Shown here piece by piece: positions 1-5,778 of a stretch of DNA of 6,384 bases. Numbering within the stretch: position 1 is the stretch's first letter; each line of letters opens with the position of its first letter. Source of the DNA: JACVRW01 sp034664005 (lineage in GTDB: Bacteria > Actinomycetota > Thermoleophilia > Solirubrobacterales > Thermoleophilaceae); the NCBI GenBank assembly GCA_034664005.1, contig JAXDIL010000212.1, positions 1-6,384 on the forward strand. The letters are read 5' to 3'. Under the pieces are notes generated by a model that made no database searches, was not told where the DNA came from, and worked only from the letters and a program-made list of their open reading frames with translations. A program made the position numbers and the translations under genes.

Positions 1-533
1 GCTCGCGGCTGGTGGGCCCGAACTGCCCGGGCATCCTCTCGCCCGGCAAGGCGAACGTGGGGATCATCCCGGCGCAGTTCTTCAAGGAGGGCAACGTCGG
101 CCTCGTGTCGCGCTCCGGCACGCTGACCTACCAGATCGGCAACGAGCTGGCCCAGCGCGGCTTCGGCAACTCGACGATCGTCGGCATTGGCGGCGACCCC
201 GTCCCCGGATCGAGCTTCATCGACATGATCGAGCTGTTCGAGGCGGACCCCGAGACCGAGCTGATCGTGATGTGCGGCGAGATCGGCGGCAGCGCCGAGG
301 AGGAGGCCGCCGACTACATCGCCGAGTTCGTGACGAAGCCGGTGCTGGCCTACATCGCCGGCTTCACGGCGCCGCCCGGCAAGACGATGGGCCACGCCGG
401 CGCGATCGTGTCCGGCTCGAAGGGCACCGCCGCGGCGAAGGCCGAGGCGCTCGAGGGCCGCGGGGTGCGCGTGGGGCGCAACCCGACCCAGGTGTCCGAG
501 ATCGCCGTCGAGATCCTCGGCACCCGCGTCTAG
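1..533 (+). CDS. sucD: Succinyl-CoA synthetase (ADP/GDP-forming) alpha subunit, C-terminal part
   Basis: This is the alpha subunit of succinate-CoA ligase, the TCA-cycle enzyme that interconverts succinyl-CoA and succinate with formation of a nucleoside triphosphate, as a cytosolic complex with the beta subunit SucC. The reading frame is open from base 3 (Ser-Arg-Leu-Val-Gly-Pro-Asn), so the gene begins left of the window. The in-frame GTG at 12 is an internal Val, not the start. About 176 residues are visible; the E. coli protein has 289, so roughly the first 110-120 (the CoA-binding Rossmann domain) are missing. The ligase domain is complete: GPNCPG, SRSGTLTYQ, GIGGDPVPGS, GEIGGSAEEEAA, and the phosphohistidine motif MGHAGAI with the catalytic His encoded at 393-395. 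The last residues (EILGTRV) end where the family normally ends, so the 3' end is intact. sucC would be expected just upstream. The aminotransferase gene follows after 21 nt. The identification is very secure. Confidence 0.97.
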   Translation, partial: SRLVGPNCPGILSPGKANVGIIPAQFFKEGNVGLVSRSGTLTYQIGNELAQRGFGNSTIVGIGGDPVPGSSFIDMIELFEADPETELIVMCGEIGGSAEEEAADYIAEFVTKPVLAYIAGFTAPPGKTMGHAGAIVSGSKGTAAAKAEALEGRGVRVGRNPTQVSEIAVEILGTRV

Positions 534-554
534 CGCGATATCGTCCGCGGCCGA

Positions 555-1658
555 GTGGCCGACTACACGAACATCTCACTTGCGCGCGGCGCTCCCTCGC
601 TCGACATCATCGCCGTCGATGACCTGCGGGCCGCCGCTCAGAGCGCGTTCGAGCGCGATCCGGCGGGGACGTTCGCCTACGGCACCTCGGCCGGCTACCC
701 GCACCTGCTCGAGTGGATCGCGGCGAAGCACGAGGTGGCGCCCGAAGGCGTGATCGCCACGAACGGCTCGATGCAGGCGGACGCGTTCCTGTTCCAGAAG
801 CTGGTCGAGCCGGGTGACCTGGTCGTCGTGGAGGCGCCCAGCTACGACCGCACGCTGCTCGCGCTCCGCCAGCTGGGCGCGAACATCCTCGCGATCCCGC
901 TGGAGGCCGACGGCATCGAGGTCGACGCCCTCGAGGTCGCGCTCCAGGAGGGCGCGCGGCCGACGCTCGCGCACATCATCCCCAACTTCCAGAACCCCGC
1001 CGGATGCACGCTCTCGCTCGAGAAGCGCCGCAAGCTGCTCGCGCTAGCGGGCGAGTACGGCTTCACCATCTTCGAGGACGACCCCTACGTCGAGCTCCGC
1101 TTCGAGGGCGAGCCGCTCCCGACGATGCTGTCGATGGACGAGGCCGACACCGTCGTCTACGCCTCCTCGTTCTCGAAGACGGTCTGCCCGGGCATCCGGG
1201 TGGGCTACCTCGTCGGCCCTCCGGACGTGATCGGGAGCATCCGCAAGACGGCAACGAACACCTACATCTCGCCGAACATGGTCGCCCAGTCGATCGTGGC
1301 CGACTTCTGCCATTCGGGTGCCATCGAGCGCTCGATCGCGACCGTGAAGGAGGCGCTCCGCGAACGCCGCGACGCCACGGCCGAGGCGCTCGAGCGCCAC
1401 ATCCCCGAGGCGAAGTTCGTGAAGCCGGAGGGCGGCTACTTCCTCTGGGTGGACCTGCCTGAGGGCAGCGACGTGTCGGCGCTGGAGGCCGCGTCGCAGG
1501 AGCGCGGAGTCGTCTTCGTGAAGGGCACCGAGTTCCTGATCGAGGGCGGCGAAAGCTCGCTCCGCATCGCATACTCCGCGGTGCCTCCGGACCAGATCGA
1601 GGAGGGCATCAGGCGCGTGGCCGATGCCTACCGCGAGCTGGCCGGCGCCGCTGCGTGA
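555..1658 (+). CDS. PLP-dependent aminotransferase, class I/II (LysN / KAT II / MocR-domain type)
   Basis: This 367-residue, cytosolic fold-type I aminotransferase should move an amino group between an amino acid and a 2-oxo acid. The PLP-site residues are all visible: PNFQNPAG around 143-150 with Asn147 for the cofactor O3' side, EDDPY at 174-178 with Asp175 expected to pair with the pyridine nitrogen, SSFSKTVCPGIRVGY with the Schiff-base Lys208 (codon 1176-1178), and a C-terminal LRIAYS with Arg337 for the substrate carboxylate. The pattern matches the COG1167 group (2-aminoadipate, kynurenine and valine-type aminotransferases, and the catalytic domain of MocR regulators). There is no N-terminal HTH domain, so this is an enzyme rather than a MocR regulator. 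It is somewhat shorter than the usual 390-440 residues. The GTG start at 555 was chosen because the family's opening (SLARGAPS) follows at once; no Shine-Dalgarno sequence is visible. It lies 21 nt after sucD and overlaps the next gene by 4 nt. The substrate cannot be told from the sequence. Confidence 0.9.
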   Translation: MADYTNISLARGAPSLDIIAVDDLRAAAQSAFERDPAGTFAYGTSAGYPHLLEWIAAKHEVAPEGVIATNGSMQADAFLFQKLVEPGDLVVVEAPSYDRTLLALRQLGANILAIPLEADGIEVDALEVALQEGARPTLAHIIPNFQNPAGCTLSLEKRRKLLALAGEYGFTIFEDDPYVELRFEGEPLPTMLSMDEADTVVYASSFSKTVCPGIRVGYLVGPPDVIGSIRKTATNTYISPNMVAQSIVADFCHSGAIERSIATVKEALRERRDATAEALERHIPEAKFVKPEGGYFLWVDLPEGSDVSALEAASQERGVVFVKGTEFLIEGGESSLRIAYSAVPPDQIEEGIRRVADAYRELAGAAA

Positions 1659-2380
1659 ACGCGTTGCAGCTCCGCCAGGTTCGTGACGTCGGTGCGCTGT
1701 TCCGCGACGCGCTCGCGGTGTTCATGCGCCACGCCTGGCTGTTCATCCTCTTGTCCGCGGCGGTGGTCGTGCCGACCGAGCTGGTGGTGGAGGGCGTCGG
1801 GCTCGACATGCTCACGAGCCGCTACGACTCCTCCCCGTCGCTCGCCGAGGCCGCCGTTCCGACAATCGTGGACTTCCTCGTGGTCACGCCGATCATCGCC
1901 GCGATCTGCATCTACGCGCTCCACCAGATCGCCGAGGGCGAGCGGCCCTCGGCCGGCGCCGTGTTCGTGGCCGGCTTCGAGGCCTTCACCCCGCTGTTCG
2001 CTGCCGTCCTGCTCGCCGCGCTGGGCATCGCGCTCGGCTTCGTGGCGCTGATCCTCCCGGGCGTCTACCTCGCGGTGCGGTGGTACTTCGTGCCGCAGGC
2101 GGTCGTGATCGACGGCGCGCGCGGCCCGGGTGCCCTGGCACGCTCAGGGGAGCTCGTGAGGGGCCTCTGGTGGCGCACGTTCGGGCTGATTCTGCTGGCG
2201 AACATCGCGATCGCCATACCGGGCTTCATCCTGCTCACGCCGTTCACGGCGATCGCGGAGAGCACCGACCGCGCGGTCTGGTCACTGGTGGGCTCGGCGG
2301 TCACCACCTCGATCACGACGCCGTTCGTTGCGCTCTACTCCACGTTCCTCTACTACGACCTGCGAGCGCGCCGGACGTAG
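1655..2380 (+). CDS. Multi-pass membrane protein, YciC / GDPD-membrane-domain-like
   Basis: This is a 241-residue integral membrane protein with about five or six hydrophobic helices (roughly 27-46, 70-90, 110-148 as one or two, 175-200 and 208-234) and no signal peptide. The central stretch ALILPGVYLAVRWYFVPQAV, followed by a short loop and GALARSGELVRGLWWRTFGL, resembles the repeated motif of bacterial proteins annotated as glycerophosphoryl diester phosphodiesterase membrane domain or UPF0259/YciC-like. In that group an N-terminal amphipathic segment (here LRQVRDVGALFRDALAVF) also precedes the first helix. No catalytic phosphodiesterase domain is attached, and the role of such stand-alone membrane domains is not established. 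The GTG start lies inside the aminotransferase stop (GTGA overlap, 1655-1658), a typical sign of translational coupling, so the two are very probably co-transcribed. The gene call is firm; the family assignment is by eye and moderate. Confidence 0.8.
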   Translation: MNALQLRQVRDVGALFRDALAVFMRHAWLFILLSAAVVVPTELVVEGVGLDMLTSRYDSSPSLAEAAVPTIVDFLVVTPIIAAICIYALHQIAEGERPSAGAVFVAGFEAFTPLFAAVLLAALGIALGFVALILPGVYLAVRWYFVPQAVVIDGARGPGALARSGELVRGLWWRTFGLILLANIAIAIPGFILLTPFTAIAESTDRAVWSLVGSAVTTSITTPFVALYSTFLYYDLRARRT

Positions 2381-2383
2381 GCT
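2378..2383 (+). promoter_or_regulatory. Possible -10 hexamer (TAGGCT) for the MFS gene
   Basis: TAGGCT fits the TANNNT -10 pattern of high-GC actinobacteria and ends 12 nt before the ATG at 2396, so a transcript would begin within a few bases of the start codon. No Shine-Dalgarno sequence lies in the 15-nt gap, which suits a short or absent leader. There is no convincing -35. The hexamer includes the TAG stop of the preceding gene, so chance is a real alternative. Confidence 0.2.
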
Positions 2384-2395
2384 CCCTTCTGCGCG

Positions 2396-3736
2396 ATGGC
2401 CGACCCGAACCTCGACAGGCTCACGCGCCACTTCATCTTCCTCCGTGCTCTCCGCTGGCTGCCGGTGGGGCTGGTCCTGCCCTTCCTCGTCATCACGCCC
2501 GAGGCGCGCGGGCTCTCCCTCGGAGCAATCGGCGCCGCCCTCGCGGTGCACTCGGCTGTCGCGATCGCCCTGGAGGTGCCGAGCGGCGCGCTCGCGGACA
2601 CGGTCGGCAGGCGGCGCGTGCTGCTCGCCGGTGCGGTGCTCACCGCCGTGAGCCTGCTGGTCTTCGCCATTGCGCAGGGCCTCCTCGCCTTCATGGCGTC
2701 GTTCGGCCTGCTCGCGGCCGGGCGAGCGCTGATCTCGGGCTCGCTCGAGGCCTGGTACGTCGATTCCCTGAGAGCGCTCGACCCAGCCGCGCCGCTGAGC
2801 CACGGGCTCTCGCGCGGAACCGCCGCGGAGGGCGTGGCCATGGCGCTGGGCGCCCTCGCTGCCGGGGGGCTGGTCGCGATCGCCGGCCCGGCCGGCCCCG
2901 ACGCCGGGATCTTCTCCGGCTACGGCGTGGCTGGACTCGCCGGAGCAGTCGCGGCGCTCATCTACCTCGCCGCTGTCGTGGTTCTGGTCGAAGAGCCGCC
3001 GCGCGCGCGGGCCGACCGGCCGCGCGCCTCGATTGCCGGCCGGATGGCCGCGATCCTCGCCACCGCCCGCGCCGAGGTGGCGAGCTCCGTCGCCGTGCGC
3101 GTGGTGTTCGTGACCGCCGTCGCATGGGGCATGTCGTTCACCGCCGTGGAGCTGCTCTGGCAGCCTCGCGTCGCCGACCTCGTCAATGACCCCGAGGCGG
3201 TCGGGCTGGTCCTCGGCCTCCTCACCGCGGCATCGATGCTCGCCGTGGCCGTGGGTGCCTGGGCGAGCACCGCCGTGAACCGCCGCCTCGGCCTCTGGCT
3301 CGGCTACCTGCTCGCGCTGGGTCTAGCCGCTGTCTGCATCGCCGTGCTCGGCGCCCCGGGGGCGATCGCCCCGTTCGTGCTCGTCTACCTGCTGGCGTAT
3401 CTCGGGCTCGGCGTGGCCGAGCCGATCCATTTCGAGCTTCTCAACGAGGCGGTCGGGCCGACCGCCCGCGCGACGCTCATCTCCGGGGAGTCGCTCTTCA
3501 CGCAGGGCGGCTCCCTCACCGCGAACCTCGGAGTCGGCGCGCTCGCCGCGGCTTACGGCTTCGGAGCGGCGTGGGCGGTCGCCGGCGCGCTGCTCGCGGT
3601 CGCGGTGCTCGCGGTGGCCATGCCGCTCCGGCGCGTGACCTACTCGATGTCGGCGAGCAGGCGCCGGATCGCCTCCACGCAGCCGTCCACGTCGGCCTCG
3701 GTCGTCGACCAGTTCGAGACCGAGACGCGCATGTAG
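2396..3736 (+). CDS. Major facilitator superfamily (MFS) transporter
   Basis: This 446-residue inner-membrane secondary transporter has the twelve-helix MFS layout: a first bundle at about 14-200, a charged middle loop at about 199-228 (EEPPRARADRPRA), and a second bundle at about 231-410. The MFS motif A is clear between helices 2 and 3 (GALADTVGRRRV, residues 64-75). The stretch AGRALISGSLEAWYVDSL at 108-125 resembles a group of actinobacterial MFS proteins annotated as drug efflux carriers, but the substrate cannot be assigned. The ATG at 2396 is 15 nt after the membrane-protein stop, with no clear Shine-Dalgarno sequence; a TAGGCT hexamer at 2378-2383 could be a -10 element for a short-leader transcript. 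After the last helix (about 391-409) a hydrophilic tail of some 37 residues runs to the stop at 3734-3736. Residues from about 415 on are encoded antisense to the convergent decarboxylase gene (overlap 3640-3736), so the tail is probably not a conserved part of the carrier. Confidence 0.9.
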   Translation: MADPNLDRLTRHFIFLRALRWLPVGLVLPFLVITPEARGLSLGAIGAALAVHSAVAIALEVPSGALADTVGRRRVLLAGAVLTAVSLLVFAIAQGLLAFMASFGLLAAGRALISGSLEAWYVDSLRALDPAAPLSHGLSRGTAAEGVAMALGALAAGGLVAIAGPAGPDAGIFSGYGVAGLAGAVAALIYLAAVVVLVEEPPRARADRPRASIAGRMAAILATARAEVASSVAVRVVFVTAVAWGMSFTAVELLWQPRVADLVNDPEAVGLVLGLLTAASMLAVAVGAWASTAVNRRLGLWLGYLLALGLAAVCIAVLGAPGAIAPFVLVYLLAYLGLGVAEPIHFELLNEAVGPTARATLISGESLFTQGGSLTANLGVGALAAAYGFGAAWAVAGALLAVAVLAVAMPLRRVTYSMSASRRRIASTQPSTSASVVDQFETETRM

Positions 3737-5025
3737 CGGCGGCACCACCTGGCAGGGCCGCCGGCCCACATCGTGCCGTCCCTCTGCACCGCGGCGATCA
3801 GCTCGTCGGTGCGCTCATCCGAGCCGAAGCTGACGAGCAGCTGGTTCAGGACGATCTCGTTGCCGATCTCCACTCTCTCGATCTCGCCGAGCCGCTTGCC
3901 GAAGCGCACGGCCAGGGCGCAGCAGCGGTCGACCAGCTCAGCGAGCCCGTCACGGCCCAGCTCGCGCAACGCGGCCCAGGTCGTGAAGCCGCGCGCGCGG
4001 CGCGAGGACTCGGGGACGAAGTCCGAGGGGGCCCGGTCGGAGCCGTCGTCCTGCCCGGACAGGTAGGCGGCGGTGTAGCGCATCGAGGCGGCGTGCGCCT
4101 CGGGATCGGCGCAGAAGACGTAGCCGTTGTCGTACGGGACGTTCAGCCACTTGTGCCCGTCAACCGCCCACGAGTCCGCGCGCTCGATGCCCTCGACCAG
4201 GTGGCGCTTGGACGGGCTGGCGGCGGCCCACAACCCGAAGGCGCCGTCGACATGGACCCAGGCGCCGTGCCGGCGCGCGAGCTCGCAGCCGGCGGCCAGG
4301 TCGTCGCAGGCGCCGGTGTTCACGTTGCCCGCCTGAAGGCAGACGATCGTGGGTCCGGCGGGCCCATGACCGAGCGCCCGCTCGAGCGCCTCGGGGACGA
4401 TGGCGCCGTTGCCGTCCGCCACCACGGGCTCGAGCGAGTCCGTGCCGAGCCCGAGGAGGCGCAGCGCGCGGTCGATCGTGGCGTGGCGCTCCTCGCCCGC
4501 GAGCACGCGGATCGGCGGCGCGCCCACAAGGCCGCGTGAGCCCACGTCCCATCCCGCCCGCGCCAGGACGCTGTGCCGCGCCGTGGTGAGCGCGACCGTG
4601 TTCGCGCCCTGGCCGCCCGTCGCGAGGCCGAAGGACGCCCCCGGCGGCAGGCCGAGCGCCTCCTTCAGCCAGTCGCCGGCCACCTGCTCGACAGCGGCCG
4701 CGGCGGGCGACGAGGTGGCGTTGAAGGCGAGCTGGTCCCAGCCGGTCGTGAGGAGGTCCGCGCAGGTGGCGGCGTCGAGCGCGCCGCCGACGACGAAGCC
4801 GAAGTAGCGCGGGCCGGCGCTCGCCACGAGCGCTGGCTCCACGGCGTCCGCGAGCTGCTCGATCACGACCTCCGCATCGGCGCCCTCCGCTGGAAGCGGC
4901 CCACCGAGCGCCGCGTGCAGCTCCGCCGTGTCGACCTCGGGGGCCACGGGCCGCCCGCCGAGCCCCTGACGGAACTCGATGACGCGCTCCGCGGTGCGGC
5001 GGAGTGCGTCGGGCAGTCCTGGCAC
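3640..5025 (-). CDS. Group II PLP-dependent decarboxylase family protein (aromatic/L-amino-acid decarboxylase-like)
   Basis: This 461-residue, cytosolic fold-type I PLP enzyme belongs to the family of DOPA/tyrosine/tryptophan, glutamate and 2,4-diaminobutyrate decarboxylases. Visible landmarks are the N-terminal PRYFGFVVGGALDAATCADLL and the SPAAAAVE segment, the phosphate-binding ATGGQGAN (135-142), the ring-stacking His181 in EERHATIDRAL, Asp260 in WVHVDGAFG for the pyridine nitrogen, and the Schiff-base Lys292 in DGHKWLNVPYDNGY. The C-terminal SRRARGFTTWAALRELGRDGL (341-361) and MRVSVSNWSTT (432-442) are also family features. The loop where animal and plant decarboxylases carry a catalytic Tyr appears to have Phe336 (SDFVPE) or no counterpart, so decarboxylation itself is not certain; many bacterial relatives are loosely annotated as 'aspartate aminotransferase family'. 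The substrate is unknown. The start is GTG at 5025, 10 nt after the DtxR-type gene, with a weak AGGG only 3 nt upstream; the two genes probably form one operon. The 3' end overlaps the convergent MFS gene by 97 nt. Confidence 0.88.
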   Translation of the reverse strand: MPGLPDALRRTAERVIEFRQGLGGRPVAPEVDTAELHAALGGPLPAEGADAEVVIEQLADAVEPALVASAGPRYFGFVVGGALDAATCADLLTTGWDQLAFNATSSPAAAAVEQVAGDWLKEALGLPPGASFGLATGGQGANTVALTTARHSVLARAGWDVGSRGLVGAPPIRVLAGEERHATIDRALRLLGLGTDSLEPVVADGNGAIVPEALERALGHGPAGPTIVCLQAGNVNTGACDDLAAGCELARRHGAWVHVDGAFGLWAAASPSKRHLVEGIERADSWAVDGHKWLNVPYDNGYVFCADPEAHAASMRYTAAYLSGQDDGSDRAPSDFVPESSRRARGFTTWAALRELGRDGLAELVDRCCALAVRFGKRLGEIERVEIGNEIVLNQLLVSFGSDERTDELIAAVQRDGTMWAGGPARWCRRYMRVSVSNWSTTEADVDGCVEAIRRLLADIE

Positions 5026-5032
5026 GCGCCCT

Positions 5033-5051
5033 GCGCTAGCGCCCGTAGCGC
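5033..5051 (-). other. Intercistronic inverted repeat, repressor-decarboxylase junction
   Basis: On the - strand GCGCTA (5051-5046) can pair with TAGCGC (5038-5033) as a 6-bp stem with a 7-nt loop. The second arm is also half of a perfect 10-bp palindrome GCGCTAGCGC (5033-5042). The structure covers the last codons and the TAG stop of the repressor and ends 7 nt before the GTG of the decarboxylase. There is no U tract, so it is not a classical terminator. It could affect coupling between the two genes, or be a by-product of high GC. Confidence 0.3.
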
Positions 5052-5749
5052 TCGCGGCCGAGCACGAGCTGGTCCGGCAGCGCGGTGCGCGGGGGTGGCG
5101 ATGGGTCGGCCACGACGGACACGGTCTCGGCGACGCTGCGCGTGACCGAGTGGGTCTCGCCGTTCGACTCGACGATGACCTCGTCGCCGCCGGCGCGCGC
5201 GAGGATTCCCTCGAGCCCCGGCGTGAGCCCGGTGGCCTTCAGGTAGTGGAGCAGGTCCTCCGCCTCGTTCTCGAAGCGCAGCACGCGCACGCGCGCGCCC
5301 TCCTCCACGTCGGCGAGCGGCACGCCCTCCTCGCGGTCGCCTTCGTAGATCGGGTGGCCGTGCGGGCAGGTCTTGGCGTCGCCGATCGCCCGCAGCATCC
5401 GCTCCTCGACCATCGGCGACATCCAGTGCTCCAGCCGCTCGGCCTCCTCGTGCACCTGGTCCCAGGGAATATCGAAGACATCCGTCAGGAAGCGCTCGAT
5501 CAGGCGGTGACGGCGCACGATTCCCGAGGCGTGCTCCTGACCTGTCTCGGTGAACGTGAGCGACTTGTCGGCGGCGCGGGTCACGTAGCCGTCCGCCTCG
5601 AGGCGACCGATCATCTCGTGGACCGTCGGCGCGGAGACCTGCATCGCGCGGGCGATGTTCGCCCCCGTGATCGGAAGGCCGGCCTCCTGAAGCCAGTAGA
5701 TGATCTGGAGGTACTCCTCCTCGGCTACGGTCGCTTGTTCCTGAGACAT
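5036..5749 (-). CDS. DtxR/MntR-family metal-dependent transcriptional repressor
   Basis: This 237-residue cytosolic regulator should bind DNA as a dimer when loaded with divalent metal. Domain 1 (about 1-65) is a winged helix with the recognition region ANIARAMQVSAPTVHEMIGRLEADGYV. Domain 2 (about 66-135) holds the metal and dimer segments RRHRLIERFL, VHEEAERLEHWMS and CPHGHPI. A linker leads to a C-terminal SH3-like FeoA-type domain (about 147-213) and a Pro-rich, probably disordered tail. By eye, positions equal those of C. diphtheriae DtxR plus 2: His81, Glu85 and His100 match the ancillary site (His79, Glu83, His98), while Glu12, Glu104, Glu107 and His108 match Met10, Cys102, Glu105 and His106. 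The Glu at the Met10 and Cys102 positions makes the primary site more like MntR (Asp8, Glu99) than an iron sensor. The start at 5749 was chosen for its AGGA 8 nt upstream; ATGs at 5758 and 5773 would add 3 or 8 residues. It precedes the decarboxylase gene and diverges from the dehydrogenase gene, both plausible targets. Confidence 0.93.
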   Translation of the reverse strand: MSQEQATVAEEEYLQIIYWLQEAGLPITGANIARAMQVSAPTVHEMIGRLEADGYVTRAADKSLTFTETGQEHASGIVRRHRLIERFLTDVFDIPWDQVHEEAERLEHWMSPMVEERMLRAIGDAKTCPHGHPIYEGDREEGVPLADVEEGARVRVLRFENEAEDLLHYLKATGLTPGLEGILARAGGDEVIVESNGETHSVTRSVAETVSVVADPSPPPRTALPDQLVLGRERYGR

Positions 5750-5778
5750 GCGAAGCATCCTATCCAGCGTCATTTAGC
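5750..5778. promoter_or_regulatory. Compact divergent control region, repressor / dehydrogenase
   Basis: Only 29 nt separate the preferred repressor start (5749, - strand) from the dehydrogenase start (5779, + strand), and this stretch is clearly more A/T-rich than its surroundings. It contains ATGC-GAA-GCAT (5748-5758, an inverted repeat with 4-bp arms) and AGCAT again at 5776-5780, 22 bp from the first AGCAT (5754-5758), about two helical turns. No match to the classical DtxR/IdeR 19-bp operator is visible. That both genes are controlled from here is inferred from layout; the operator itself is not identified. Confidence 0.35.
5758..5761 (-). promoter_or_regulatory. Likely Shine-Dalgarno AGGA of the DtxR-type gene
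   Basis: On the - strand AGGA lies 8 nt before the ATG at 5749, a standard spacing, and neither upstream ATG (5758, 5773) has a comparable site. This favours the 237-residue form of the repressor. The same bases are part of TAGGAT (5757-5762), which also fits a TANNNT -10 hexamer 7 nt before that ATG, so a leaderless transcript is the competing reading. Confidence 0.4.

Noticed and set aside
536..543. Perfect 8-bp palindrome CGATATCG between sucD and the aminotransferase, with CCGCGG right after
   Set aside because: It is too short to call a terminator or operator; there is no U tract, and an 8-bp palindrome is expected by chance at this scale.
555..1658. A MocR-type transcription regulator instead of an enzyme
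   Set aside because: The catalytic domain resembles MocR, but the reading frame has no N-terminal winged-helix domain, and the 21-nt gap to sucD leaves no room for one.
2080..3189. A 369-codon + strand open frame across the membrane-protein and MFS genes
   Set aside because: The translation is Arg/Gly/Ala-rich without motifs and lies out of frame with two genes that have clear membrane helices and an MFS motif A.
3571..4539. A 322-codon + strand open frame opposite the decarboxylase
   Set aside because: It is a GC-driven shadow: low-complexity Arg/Ala/Gly-rich translation, no family motif, and fully antisense to a gene with intact PLP-site residues.
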